Position numbers and translations under genes: made by a program. Below the pieces are notes generated by a model. It ran no database searches. It was not told where the DNA came from and worked only from the letters and a program-made list of their open reading frames with translations. This document shows, piece by piece, positions 24,752-34,005 of a DNA stretch of 64,000 nt; the stretch's first letter is position 1; each line of letters opens with the position of its first letter. Source of the stretch: Bacteroidales bacterium (GTDB lineage Bacteria > Bacteroidota > Bacteroidia > Bacteroidales > Muribaculaceae); the NCBI GenBank assembly GCA_014800845.1, contig JAAVFJ010000068.1, positions 1 through 64,000 on the forward strand, in the 5' to 3' direction.

Positions 24752-26023
24752 TTACATTGCTTGCAAGTCCCTGGATATGTCGCGGCGGAAATACTTGCCG
24801 TCGAAGTCCACACGTTCAGCCTCGGCGAGAGCCTTGGCGGCGGCAGCGGCTATATCGGTCCCGTAGGCAGTGAGCGCCATCACGCGGCCGCCGGCAGTGA
24901 GCACATTGCCCTGCTCATCGAGGCGGGTACCGGCGTGGAAACGGAGCACGTCACCCTGCCCGGGGAGCGTCATCATCTTACCCTTCTGATAGTCACCGGG
25001 ATAGCCGGCAGAGGTAAGCATTACGCTCACAGCGGCGCGCGGATCCTCCTCCACCTGCTTGATGGATAGAGTCTCGTCGGCCACACCTTCGAGCAGGTCC
25101 ACCAGGTCGCTTTTCAGGCGGGGCATGACAACCTCGGTTTCCGGGTCACCCATGCGCACATTGTATTCTATCACCATCGGGTTACCCTCCACATTGATGA
25201 GGCCCAGGAAGATGAAGCCCTTGTAGTGGATGCCCTCGGCCTTGAGACCCTTGAGAGTAGGCTCCACAATGCGCTGCACCACCTTCTCCATGAAGACCTC
25301 GTCGGCGAAAGCCACGGGGCTCACGGAGCCCATGCCGCCGGTGTTGGGGCCGGTGTCACCCTCCCCTACTCGCTTGTAGTCCTTGGCTACGGGGAGCAGC
25401 TTGTAGTCCTCGCCGTCGGTCACCACGAACACCGAGCACTCGATGCCGCTGAGGAACTCCTCGATTACCACCGTGGCCGAAGCGCTGCCGAACATGCCTG
25501 AGAGCATGTCAGAGAGTGTGTCCTTGGCGTCGGCCAGAGAGTCGAGGATAATCACACCTTTGCCGGCAGCCAGGCCGTCGGCCTTGAGCACGTAAGGTGG
25601 CTGCAGGCTCTCCAGGAAGTGCATGCCCTGCTCCAGAGTCTCCTCGGTCACGCTCATGAAGCGCGCCGTGGGGATGCCGTGGCGTACCATGAATTCCTTG
25701 GCAAACTCCTTGCTACCCTCCAGGCGGGCGCCGTCGGCCTTGGGGCCTATCACCTTCACCTCGGAGTCAGCGAAGAAGTCGGCAATGCCGCCAACAAGAG
25801 GATTCTCGGGGCCCACCACAATCATGTCGATGTTCTTCTCCTCCACGAAATTCTTCACAGCGGGGAAGTCCATGGGGTCGAGAGCCACGCGAGTTCCGTA
25901 AGGGGCAGCGTTGCCGGGGGCTACATAGAGAGTGTCGAGGCGGGGAGAACGGGATATTTTCCAGGCCATGGCACATTCGCGGCCACCTGACCCGAGAAGC
26001 AATATGTTGATTTTTTCTTTCAT
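24752..26023 (-). CDS. purD: PurD, phosphoribosylamine-glycine ligase
   Basis: The 423-residue ATP-grasp enzyme makes glycinamide ribonucleotide, step two of purine synthesis. It shows the N-terminal INILLLGSGGRECAMAWKIS, the ATP-grasp lid VLKADGLAAGKGVIIL, the catalytic VVIEEFLSGIECSVF, the family signature NTGGMGSVSP and the metal-site NVRMGDPETEV. Complete and of usual length. No purine riboswitch is visible in the 38-base gap before the upstream methyltransferase gene. Confidence 0.95.
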   Translation of the reverse strand: MKEKINILLLGSGGRECAMAWKISRSPRLDTLYVAPGNAAPYGTRVALDPMDFPAVKNFVEEKNIDMIVVGPENPLVGGIADFFADSEVKVIGPKADGARLEGSKEFAKEFMVRHGIPTARFMSVTEETLEQGMHFLESLQPPYVLKADGLAAGKGVIILDSLADAKDTLSDMLSGMFGSASATVVIEEFLSGIECSVFVVTDGEDYKLLPVAKDYKRVGEGDTGPNTGGMGSVSPVAFADEVFMEKVVQRIVEPTLKGLKAEGIHYKGFIFLGLINVEGNPMVIEYNVRMGDPETEVVMPRLKSDLVDLLEGVADETLSIKQVEEDPRAAVSVMLTSAGYPGDYQKGKMMTLPGQGDVLRFHAGTRLDEQGNVLTAGGRVMALTAYGTDIAAAAAKALAEAERVDFDGKYFRRDISRDLQAM

Positions 26024-26061
26024 AATCAGTTAGGGTTATCGCAGCACAGATGCGGCGGAGG

Positions 26062-27630
26062 TCAATCTTCAGAGGCTTTTTTCCAGCCCTTGCGCTGGCG
26101 CATCACAGGCGCTGTCTTGCGCTCGCCGAAGCTGATTTCGCGCTCGCCGTCAATGCTCGGACTCTTGGGCATGAAAGCCTTTGACTCGTGGCGGCGTGCA
26201 GACTCCTGGCGGCGGGGTTTTTCGTCGCGGAAACGCTTGTCGTCGTGGTGTCCTTTCCCCTCATGGCGCTTCTTATCAAAGCGGGGGCGGCCGTCGGTGC
26301 GGCGGGCATCCTCGCGGCGATCAGACTTAAACTCGCGGCGCTCCTGAGTGCGGCGCTTGTCGCTCACGGCTTTCTTCTTGCCGCCAAAAGTGCGGGTCTC
26401 GGCCTTCCACTCGCGGTCAGACAGGTGCTTGGTCTTGGGCTTGGCATCGCGCTCGAAGTCATCGTTGCCCACGCTGCCACCCTGCTCGCGGAAGGCGGCG
26501 TAGGAGCCGTCGAACAGCACATACTCGCGCAACTCACACTCCAGCTTGCCGTTGAGTATGGGATACTTCACGCTTGCCTTCAGGCCGATTTCGCGGAAGT
26601 GCTCATCCTTGTAGCCCAGAATCCAGGCGTGGTAGCCCTGGAAATAGTGCTTGAGAGTGAATCCGAGCTGCTTGTAGAGCCCTTCGAGGTCGCCGGGGCG
26701 CAGGCGTTCGCCGTAAGGGGGATTGGTTATGAGCATAGCCTCCAGCGGGGGCTCGGTCCAGTCCTGCATGGGTTTGCACTCCACGCTGACCCATTCCTCC
26801 ACGCCGGCGCTCTTGATGTTCTTGCGGCTGATTTCCATGGCCTCGCGGGCTATGTCGCCGCCATAGATTCTACATTTGGGGGTGCGCTCCTCGCTGTCAT
26901 CGTTGTAGAGCTCCTCGAAGAGCTCCTTGTCGAAGTCGGGCCAGGTCTCAAAGGCGAAGTTAGAGCGGAAAATGCCGGGATTGATGTTGGCGGCAATCAG
27001 GGCTGCCTCAATCAGGAAAGTGCCGGAGCCGCACATGGGGTCGACCAGGTCGCAGTCCCCGCGCCATCCGGTCTTGAGCAGGATGCCGGCAGCCAGGGCC
27101 TCGTTGAGCGGGGCTTCGGTCTGCACGGTGCGGTAGCCGCGGCGCGACAGGGGTTCGCCCGAGGAGTCGAGCGAGATGGTCACGCGGTCACCCAGGATGT
27201 GGACATTGAGCTGCACGTCGGCGCCATTGAGGCGGATTGAAGGGCGCTTGCCATATTTATCGTTGAAGTAGTCGGCAATTCCGTCTTTCACTCTGTAAGT
27301 CACAAACTTAGAGTGAGTGAACTCAGCGGAGTTGACCGTAGAGTCAATGGCGAAAGTCTTTTCGGGGGTCAGGAGAGTGTCCCACTCGAAATCGCGCACG
27401 AAGTCATAGAGCTCATCGGGGTTGGCGGCGGTGAACTTAGCTATGGGTTTGAGAATACGCAGGGCGGTTCTCAGGCAGAGATTGGCGCGATAAAGCAGGC
27501 GCTTGTCGCCGCGGAAGGAGACCATGCGGCGACCGGTCTGCACATCTTCGGCACCGAGCTCAATCAGCTCGTCGCGCAGTACATCTTCAAGACCCTGAAA
27601 GGTCTTTGCAACCATTTCAAATTTTTCCAT
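26062..27630 (-). CDS. THUMP-domain class I RNA methyltransferase with long basic tail
   Basis: Residues 1 to about 160 contain the ferredoxin-like/THUMP RNA-binding region (FQGLEDVLRDELIELGAEDV). Residues 165-380 form a RlmL-N/YpsC-type N2-guanine methyltransferase with CDLVDPMCGSGTFLIEAALI for SAM and ITNPPYGERL as the catalytic NPPY. It probably methylates a guanine of 23S rRNA (RlmL-like). The last 120 residues are extremely rich in Arg, Lys, Asp and Glu (for example RREDARRTDGRPRFDKKR), a disordered RNA-binding tail beyond the usual family length. A second Met (MVAKTFQGLE, residue 6) is an alternative start. It lies downstream of ftsZ across a repeat tract. Confidence 0.85.
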   Translation of the reverse strand: MEKFEMVAKTFQGLEDVLRDELIELGAEDVQTGRRMVSFRGDKRLLYRANLCLRTALRILKPIAKFTAANPDELYDFVRDFEWDTLLTPEKTFAIDSTVNSAEFTHSKFVTYRVKDGIADYFNDKYGKRPSIRLNGADVQLNVHILGDRVTISLDSSGEPLSRRGYRTVQTEAPLNEALAAGILLKTGWRGDCDLVDPMCGSGTFLIEAALIAANINPGIFRSNFAFETWPDFDKELFEELYNDDSEERTPKCRIYGGDIAREAMEISRKNIKSAGVEEWVSVECKPMQDWTEPPLEAMLITNPPYGERLRPGDLEGLYKQLGFTLKHYFQGYHAWILGYKDEHFREIGLKASVKYPILNGKLECELREYVLFDGSYAAFREQGGSVGNDDFERDAKPKTKHLSDREWKAETRTFGGKKKAVSDKRRTQERREFKSDRREDARRTDGRPRFDKKRHEGKGHHDDKRFRDEKPRRQESARRHESKAFMPKSPSIDGEREISFGERKTAPVMRQRKGWKKASED

Positions 27631-27639
27631 TCTTAGAGT

Positions 27640-27776
27640 GATTGGGAGTTTTGGGTTTTAGAGCTGGGGGCTTGGGAGTAATGGGAGTTTTGGGAGCTAT
27701 GGGAGTTTTGGGAGTTCTCCGAGTTCTCCGAGTTCTCCGAGTTCTCCGAGAACTCCGAGGGCCTAAAACCTAAAAC
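27640..27776. repeat. GGGAGTTTTGGGAG / GAGTTCTCCGA repeat tract
   Basis: Units GGGAGTTTTGGGAG pass into five or so GAGTTCTCCGAGTTCTCC units, then CCTAAAACCTAAAACC running into the ftsZ stop. The tract separates ftsZ from the methyltransferase. Confidence 0.65.
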
Positions 27777-29177
27777 CTAAAAAGTAATTGTGCTGCCGGA
27801 TTCGGCCGGAGAGTCGGTGGAGCGTTCCGCGGCTTTGGCTGCGGCATCGTTTTCGGTGCGCACACCCTGACCTATGGAGCGTATGTGGTCCTTCAGGCGT
27901 ATGTCGCGCCCGTAGGCCGGATTCTTTTCAAAGAGGTAGATTACCTCGTCGTCGTCAAACTGCGAGGGCTTGAGCACCACGTATTTGGCGCGGGCCATGG
28001 CCTGTTCGTGGTCGGCCATTTTGCCCGGACCATACTGGTCCTCGATTTTGGTGCGGGCGGCGTTGATGTCTTCCGCAGGGGTGGCCACACGGGTGTCCTC
28101 CTTGCCGGGAGCCGCGGGGAAGATTATTGAGCCGCTGCCCACACCCTTGCCCTCCTTGTCGGCGGAGCCTTCGGAGATGGTTATGTCGAAACCGGAGGCG
28201 AGGATGGTCATTTTCACCCCTTCGCCCAGCGATTCGTCGAAGCAGTTACCCCACTTCACGTCGATTTTGGGGTTGAGGTTGGCAGAGAACTGCGTGATTT
28301 CGTTCATCTCGGCCATGCTGACCACATTCTTGGCCTTAGGATTGAAGTAGAGATAGAAGAGCAGACGCTTGGAGCTCTTGATGTCGGCATTGCGGAGCAG
28401 GGGAGAGTGGAGCGCATCCTGAATGGCGTTGGTCACACGATGCTCACCCTCGCCGTAGCCGGTAGAGATAATGGCTGTGGAGCTCTGCTGGAGTGTGGTC
28501 TTCACGTCATTGAAGTCAGCGTTGATATAGCCGTTGGTGTTGATGATTTCGGCTATGGAGCGAGTGGCGTTGGCCAGCGTGTCGTCGGCCTTTTCAAAGG
28601 CGTTGAGCAGATTCAGGTCCGGATAGATTTCCGTCAGTCGCTCGTTGACCACTATTAGCAGCGTGTCCACATGCTTGCGCATCTCCTCGGCGCCCTTGAG
28701 GGCCTTGAGAATCTTGCGCTCACCCTCGAAGAAGAAGGGGATGGTGACGATTCCCACCGTGAGTATACCCATCTCCTGAGCCACCTGAGCCACGATAGGC
28801 GCGGCGCCTGTGCCTGTGCCACCACCCATGCCGGCGGTGATGAACACCATGCGGGTATCGTCGCCCAGCTCGCGGCGAATCTCCTCGCGCGAAGCCTCGG
28901 CGGCCTGGCTGCCCAGCTCCGGATTGTCGCCGGCGCCCAGGCCGTGGGTTATGTCGTAGCCCAGGATTATGCGGTTGGGAATCTGCAACTTGCGCAGCGA
29001 GTGCATGTCAGTGTTGCAGACCAGGAAGGTCACATTCTCGATTCCCTGCTTAAACAGGTAGTTGGCGGCATTGCAGCCACCGCCGCCCACACCAATAACC
29101 TTGATGATAGGGGGGAAGTTGCCCTCTTCCAGGGGATCGGACTGAAAGGCCTCGGGGTTCTGTATGTTGTCGGTCAT
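27777..29177 (-). CDS. ftsZ: FtsZ, tubulin-like cell division GTPase
   Basis: The 466-residue protein assembles the division ring. It has IKVIGVGGGGCNAANYLF, the tubulin signature AGMGGGTGTGAAPIV, and the T7 synergy loop region ADFNDVKTTL. The C-terminal variable part is long (about residues 330-466). At the end I do not see the usual D/E-x-P-x-F-L-R tail peptide that binds FtsA; the nearest block is YLFEKNPAYGRDIRLKDHIR, about 60 residues from the end. It is the last gene of the dcw series, 12 bases after ftsA. Confidence 0.95.
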   Translation of the reverse strand: MTDNIQNPEAFQSDPLEEGNFPPIIKVIGVGGGGCNAANYLFKQGIENVTFLVCNTDMHSLRKLQIPNRIILGYDITHGLGAGDNPELGSQAAEASREEIRRELGDDTRMVFITAGMGGGTGTGAAPIVAQVAQEMGILTVGIVTIPFFFEGERKILKALKGAEEMRKHVDTLLIVVNERLTEIYPDLNLLNAFEKADDTLANATRSIAEIINTNGYINADFNDVKTTLQQSSTAIISTGYGEGEHRVTNAIQDALHSPLLRNADIKSSKRLLFYLYFNPKAKNVVSMAEMNEITQFSANLNPKIDVKWGNCFDESLGEGVKMTILASGFDITISEGSADKEGKGVGSGSIIFPAAPGKEDTRVATPAEDINAARTKIEDQYGPGKMADHEQAMARAKYVVLKPSQFDDDEVIYLFEKNPAYGRDIRLKDHIRSIGQGVRTENDAAAKAAERSTDSPAESGSTITF

Positions 29178-29189
29178 GGTTGTTCGGAG

Positions 29190-30530
29190 TTAATTAAATT
29201 CAGAGTCATCATCGTCATCGTCAGAGGTGTCGCCCCACCAGGAGGCGAGCTTGCCTGACAGGTTGGAGAAGAATGTGGAGCGTTTGCGCCCCTCGTCGTC
29301 GCGGCGGCGCTTGCGTGGCTTCTCCTCCTCGTCGGCCTCCTCCTCGACATAGTCGCCTACGGGGAGCTCCTCTTTCACGGGAATCTCCAGGCAGTCGGGC
29401 GCGGTTATCTTGTTGCCGGCGTTCATGATGGCAGCCACCTCGATGATTTCGTAGGTGGGCGCCTTGGTGTCTTCCACGGTGACGGAAGAGGGGAGAGCTC
29501 CGCGGCGCACGGGCAGGTTGCTCTTGCGCTTGAGCAGCTCGGTGAGGCGGTTGAGATTGAAGCCACCCCCTATGGTGATGATGCCGCCGGGGAGCTGCAT
29601 GTCCTGAATACCGGCGTAGTTCACCTGTTCGATGATGTTGGCCACAATCTCCTCGGCGCGTGCCACCACGAGGTTGGACACATCAGAGAGCTTCACGCCG
29701 TCGAGATTGAGCGACGAGGGGTTGTCGCCGGCTATTGCGCAGCCGGAAGTGGTCTTGATTTCCTCGGCGCGCTCCTCGAGCACATTGAGGGTGGTAATGT
29801 CGGTGGTTATGTTGCGGCCACCCATGGGGAGCACCGCCAGATAGCGCAGGCCCCCACCGCGGTAGATTGCCACCGTGGTGGTCTCGGCGCCGAGGTCCAC
29901 GAGCATGCAGCCCAGGCGCTTCTCTTCGGGGGAGAGGATGAGGTCGGCCACAGCCAGCGGAGTCACCACGAGGCCGGCAATGCTCACACCCACCTTGTCG
30001 CGCACCACGCGCTCCAAGTGCTTGCGCAGCAGCGGACGGGCCGCTATGAGCTGGTAGTGCACGCGGATTGATGAGCCGAAAGTGCCAATGGCAGAGCGGG
30101 TTTCTACCTTGTTGACATGATAGGTGGCCGGCACGGCCTCGATTACCTCGAGCGAGGAGTCGATGTGAGAGTGCAGGGCGTCGCTCTGCAGATTGTTCAG
30201 GATTTCTTCAGTAATCTCCGTGTCTTCCGGGAGATTGCGTGCCACTTCGCGGGGCACATTGCGCAGGGAGCGCCCTGCCAGGCCCACGTAGGCGTATTTC
30301 AGTTTGCGGGGAGCCACGCCTGTGCGGCGCTCAATGCGGGCTATGAGGCGGTTGACAATGGCGGCGGTTTCCTCCACGTTGTGGATGACACCGTGGCAGA
30401 CACATTCCACCATGTGCTCCTGCTCTACAGCCACTATGGACAGACGTCCGCCGGAGCCGGCGCGCCCTATGGCTACTGTTATCTTGCTGCTGCCTATCTC
30501 GATGGCAGCTATATATTTTTCCTGACTCAT
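29190..30530 (-). CDS. ftsA: FtsA, actin-like membrane anchor of the Z ring
   Basis: The 446-residue actin-fold ATPase tethers FtsZ to the membrane. It starts YIAAIEIGSSKITVAIG (phosphate 1) and has CMLVDLGAETTTVAIYRGGG (phosphate 2) and GGIITIGGGFNLN (adenosine). The C-terminus has an acidic stretch, a basic RKRRRDD, then SNLSGKLASWWGD, a short amphipathic helix fitting the membrane-targeting sequence. A run of Asp (DDDDDDSEFN) then ends the protein, an unusual acidic cap after the helix. It lies 13 bases after ftsQ. Confidence 0.94.
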   Translation of the reverse strand: MSQEKYIAAIEIGSSKITVAIGRAGSGGRLSIVAVEQEHMVECVCHGVIHNVEETAAIVNRLIARIERRTGVAPRKLKYAYVGLAGRSLRNVPREVARNLPEDTEITEEILNNLQSDALHSHIDSSLEVIEAVPATYHVNKVETRSAIGTFGSSIRVHYQLIAARPLLRKHLERVVRDKVGVSIAGLVVTPLAVADLILSPEEKRLGCMLVDLGAETTTVAIYRGGGLRYLAVLPMGGRNITTDITTLNVLEERAEEIKTTSGCAIAGDNPSSLNLDGVKLSDVSNLVVARAEEIVANIIEQVNYAGIQDMQLPGGIITIGGGFNLNRLTELLKRKSNLPVRRGALPSSVTVEDTKAPTYEIIEVAAIMNAGNKITAPDCLEIPVKEELPVGDYVEEEADEEEKPRKRRRDDEGRKRSTFFSNLSGKLASWWGDTSDDDDDDSEFN

Positions 30531-30543
30531 GCTGGTGTTGGTT

Positions 30544-31449
30544 TTAAGGATTTTTGGGAGAGGGTTTGGTGGCCGGCTCGGGAGCGGGGGTGTCCGCGGC
30601 GGGCGCCGGCTCGGGGAGATCGGCTATCGGCTCGGTCTGCTGCAGGGCTATTGCCTCTTCGGGGTCCGGGTCGGGGTCGTCAAAGTCTGTGGAGTGCTTG
30701 CGTCGCTGCTTGTCGGCGCGCGTGGCCACAATCTGGCCGCGATACTTCACCGAGATAGTGTCGTAAGCGCCCCAGCCCTTCTGCGGCATCACTTTGCGGT
30801 AGAAGAGGGTGAGGTTGGCAAGCTTTTCGTCGAGACGGCTTGTGTCGCCGATGTTTATGACATGTCCGCGTATGCGGGGAATGAGCAGAATATTGTTGGG
30901 GGAGCGGTACTCAATCATAGACACGAGTGAGCGCATGAGTGAGTCGGAGGCAATCTTGCGCACCACGGGCAGCGCCAGGCGCGCCGGCATGCGGGAGTTG
31001 AAGTCGCCGCTCACCACGGGGAGGTCTATGAAGTATTCGGAGTGGGCGTCGAGGCGCTTCCCCTCCTTGTTGATGTAGTAGGTGCCTGAGGGGGTGAAGA
31101 TGCGCGCTTCGGGCACTATGGGGGTGACGCGCACGAGCAGGTAGCCGTCGGAGGTGATTACGCACTCGGCATCTTCAAAGTTGTTGACGGTGCGCAGGTG
31201 CTTCTCCAGCGCTTCGGTGTTGAGCGAGGTCAGGGGCATTCCTGCGGCGCGCGAGGGGAGGAGTCCGAGTTCGCGTTCCACGGCTTTGGGGGTGAGTATG
31301 GCGGGCATGCCGTCGGCCGACGGCTGCACCTCGATTCTGAGCCCTTTGCAGGAACGAGAGCGCACCTCAGAGGCCGCCCATGCAGCCATAAAGACCGCGT
31401 AGGCGAGCAATCCTATGAGCAGGAGCCATTTGCCAATCGTGCGCTTCAT
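30544..31449 (-). CDS. ftsQ: FtsQ/DivIB-like division protein
   Basis: The 301-residue protein has a short cytoplasmic N-terminus, one membrane helix (WLLLIGLLAYAVFMAAWAA) and a periplasmic part whose strand-helix pattern fits the FtsQ beta domain. Sequence similarity to model FtsQ is low, so the identity rests mostly on topology and on its place between murC and ftsA. FtsQ links FtsL/FtsB to the divisome. The last 50 residues are rich in Pro, Glu and Ala (EPAPAADTPAPEPATKP), a periplasmic disordered tail of unknown use. Confidence 0.85.
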   Translation of the reverse strand: MKRTIGKWLLLIGLLAYAVFMAAWAASEVRSRSCKGLRIEVQPSADGMPAILTPKAVERELGLLPSRAAGMPLTSLNTEALEKHLRTVNNFEDAECVITSDGYLLVRVTPIVPEARIFTPSGTYYINKEGKRLDAHSEYFIDLPVVSGDFNSRMPARLALPVVRKIASDSLMRSLVSMIEYRSPNNILLIPRIRGHVINIGDTSRLDEKLANLTLFYRKVMPQKGWGAYDTISVKYRGQIVATRADKQRRKHSTDFDDPDPDPEEAIALQQTEPIADLPEPAPAADTPAPEPATKPSPKNP

Positions 31450-31470
31450 TCCTTCAGATTTTCAATGTAG

Positions 31471-32874
31471 TCAGCCCCGGCCGCCGGTCTGTTTCGCCAG
31501 CAGCAGAGCCTTGATTTCGGGGAGCAGCACATTGATGTCGGCTGCCCCCAGGGTCATTAAGATTTCAAAATTACTGTTTTTTACCAACGTGAGCAAATCT
31601 TTTCGCTCGATTACGGAAATTTTTTCGCTTTTCACGTCGCGGGCTATAATCTCGGAGGTCACGCCGGGGAGGGGAAGCTCGCGCGCAGGGTAGATTTCGC
31701 AGAGTATCACGTCGGGAGCTGCTGAGAGTGCTTCGGCAAATTCGGGAGCGAAGTCGCGGGTGCGGGTGTAGAGGTGCGGCTGGAACACTACGGTCAGTCT
31801 CCGGCCGGGCCAGAGCTTCTTGACCCCTTCGATCGAGGCGCGCACCTCGGCGGGGGAGTGGGCGTAGTCGTCGATCAGGATGGTGCCGCGACCGGAGGGG
31901 TAATCCTCGTCGCGGAGCCAGATTTCAAAGCGGCGCTTGGGGCCCATGAAGCTCTTCAAGCCGCTGCGCACCTCCTGCTCCGTGGCGCCGCTCAGCAGGG
32001 AGGCGGCGGCAGCTGCCACAGCGTTGTCCACGTTGATTTCCACCGGCACGCCGAGCTCCAGGTCGCGGATGGTCCCCTCGGGGGTGACCAGGTCGAAGTA
32101 GAGGTGCCCCTCGGGATGACGCAGGTTTTCAGCATGATAGGCAGCCTGCGGGTCGCGGGCGGAGTAGGTGAGTGTGGTCACCCCCTCGGCGCAGCGGGGG
32201 TGGAGCTTAAGGCCGGAGTGGAGCAGCAGGTAGCCCCCGGGGCGGATGAGGGAGGTGAAGTGGGCGAAGCCCTCGAGATAGCCGGCTTCGTCGCCGTAGA
32301 TGTCGAGATGGTCGGGGTCCACACTGGTCACTACGGCTATGTGGGGAGTGAGGTGATGGAAGGAGCGGTCATATTCGTCGGCCTCCACTACGGCTACTTT
32401 CGAGTGGTCGCAGAGCAGGAGATTGGTGTCGTAGTTGCGCAGAATCCCCCCGAGGAAGGCGTTGCAGCCCACGTGGCCGGAGTAGAGGATGTGGGCTATC
32501 ATGGAGCTTGTGGTGGTCTTGCCGTGGGAGCCGGCCACGCAGATGGCTTCGGTGTGGCGCGTGATGCGTCCGAGCAGCGCCGCGCGCTTGATTACTTCGA
32601 AACCGGAGTCGCGGAAGAAGCTGAGAATACGGTTGTCGGCGGGGACGGCCGGGGTGTAGACCACCAGCGTGTCGTCGGGGTTGCGAAAGGGGAGGGGTAT
32701 CTCCATTTCGTCATCGGCGTAGGTGACCTGAGCCCCTTCGGCTTCCAGAGCGTGGGTGAGGTCGGAGGGGGTGCGGTCGTAGCCGGCCACTGCTGCCCCC
32801 TTGAGCATATAGTAACGGGCGAGGTTGGCCATGCCTATGCCACCTATGCCCACGAAGTAGACTTGCTTTTCCAT
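31471..32874 (-). CDS. murC: MurC, UDP-N-acetylmuramate-L-alanine ligase
   Basis: The 467-residue Mur ligase adds L-Ala to UDP-MurNAc, the first amino acid of the peptidoglycan stem. It starts with the UDP-binding GIGGIGMANLARYYMLKGAA, has the ATP loop CVAGSHGKTTTSSMIAHIL and the EADEYDRSFHHLTPH segment of the metal site, and ends in the ligand-swing domain (TVVFQPHLYTRTRDF). Complete. Eight bases separate it from murG. Confidence 0.95.
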   Translation of the reverse strand: MEKQVYFVGIGGIGMANLARYYMLKGAAVAGYDRTPSDLTHALEAEGAQVTYADDEMEIPLPFRNPDDTLVVYTPAVPADNRILSFFRDSGFEVIKRAALLGRITRHTEAICVAGSHGKTTTSSMIAHILYSGHVGCNAFLGGILRNYDTNLLLCDHSKVAVVEADEYDRSFHHLTPHIAVVTSVDPDHLDIYGDEAGYLEGFAHFTSLIRPGGYLLLHSGLKLHPRCAEGVTTLTYSARDPQAAYHAENLRHPEGHLYFDLVTPEGTIRDLELGVPVEINVDNAVAAAAASLLSGATEQEVRSGLKSFMGPKRRFEIWLRDEDYPSGRGTILIDDYAHSPAEVRASIEGVKKLWPGRRLTVVFQPHLYTRTRDFAPEFAEALSAAPDVILCEIYPARELPLPGVTSEIIARDVKSEKISVIERKDLLTLVKNSNFEILMTLGAADINVLLPEIKALLLAKQTGGRG

Positions 32875-32882
32875 GTTGAGTG

Positions 32883-33983
32883 TCAGTGCTTTGCGGTAAG
32901 TTTGTCAATCTCGTCGGCTATCACGCGGGCGGAATCGGGCAGGGCGAGCTGTCGGATTTCTTGCTGCATGTCCCGGCGTGCGGCGGGGGCGCGCATGAGT
33001 TTAAGAATGGCGGGCACGAGCTCCCGGCGCGCCTCGGCGTCGGGCACGAGCAGGGCGGCGCCGCGTGTTGAGAGGGCGCGGGCGTTGTGGGTCTGATGGT
33101 CTTCGGCCACATTGGGGCTGGGCACCAGTATGCAGGGTTTGCCCAGCAGCTCAAGTTCGCTGATGGAGCCTGCGCCGGCGCGGCTCACCACGAGGTCTGC
33201 GGCGGCGTAGGCGGCGGCCATGTCGGCTATGAAGGGGGTCACGACCATCCCTTTCATCCCCTTGGCGGCGCGGATGCCGGTGTCGGCGTAGCCCTTGCCT
33301 GTCTGCCAGATTACCTGCACGCCGGCGTCGGCGAGCTGCTGCAGCCCGGCGTGGATGCTTTCGTTGATGGTGCGGGCGCCCAGCGAGCCGCCGACCACGA
33401 GCAGTGTGGGTCGCTCGGGCTCCAGGCCGAATGTGCGGCGTGCCTCGCCGGGGGTCAGCTTGTTTTCAAGCAGGGCGGGGCGCACGGGGTTGCCGGTGAG
33501 CATAATCTTGTCGGCGGGGAAGTAGCGGTCCATGTTCTCGTAGGCCACGCATATCTTCTCGGCGCGCTTGGCCAGCAGCTTGTTGGTCACTCCGGCGTAG
33601 CTGTTCTGCTCCTGTAGCAGGGTGGGTATGCCGAGGCGCTGAGCGGCTTTGAGGGTGGGTCCGGAGGCGTAGCCACCCACGCCGATTACGGCGTCGGGGT
33701 GGAAGTCGCGCACGATGCGTCGCGCCATCTTCAGCGACTTGCGCAGCTTCAGCAGCACGGAGAAATTCTTCAGCAGGTTCTTGCGGTTGAAGCCTGCCAC
33801 GGGTAGCCCCTCGATGCGGAAGCCTGCGGCGGGCACTTTCTCCATCTCCATGCGCCCCTGAGCGCCTACGAAGAGGATTTCGCAGTCCTTGTGGCGGCGT
33901 TTGAGCTCGGTGGCTATGGAGAGAGCGGGGAAGATGTGGCCGCCGGTGCCTCCGCCGCTTACTATAAATTTCTTTTTCGTCAT
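32883..33983 (-). CDS. murG: MurG, lipid II-forming GlcNAc transferase
   Basis: The 366-residue GT28 enzyme adds GlcNAc to lipid I at the inner face of the membrane. It begins with the glycine loop FIVSGGGTGGHIFPALS and has GVGGYASGPTLKAA, the second G loop VVGGSLGARTINE and the donor-site AADLVVSRAGAGSISELELLGKP. The track ORF starts 39 residues earlier, overlapping the ftsW stop; the ATG at 33983 begins the conserved domain and leaves a 22-base spacer. Confidence 0.95.
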   Translation of the reverse strand: MTKKKFIVSGGGTGGHIFPALSIATELKRRHKDCEILFVGAQGRMEMEKVPAAGFRIEGLPVAGFNRKNLLKNFSVLLKLRKSLKMARRIVRDFHPDAVIGVGGYASGPTLKAAQRLGIPTLLQEQNSYAGVTNKLLAKRAEKICVAYENMDRYFPADKIMLTGNPVRPALLENKLTPGEARRTFGLEPERPTLLVVGGSLGARTINESIHAGLQQLADAGVQVIWQTGKGYADTGIRAAKGMKGMVVTPFIADMAAAYAAADLVVSRAGAGSISELELLGKPCILVPSPNVAEDHQTHNARALSTRGAALLVPDAEARRELVPAILKLMRAPAARRDMQQEIRQLALPDSARVIADEIDKLTAKH

Positions 33984-34005
33984 GGTCTGTCGGGTCATTA
34001 GGGGG

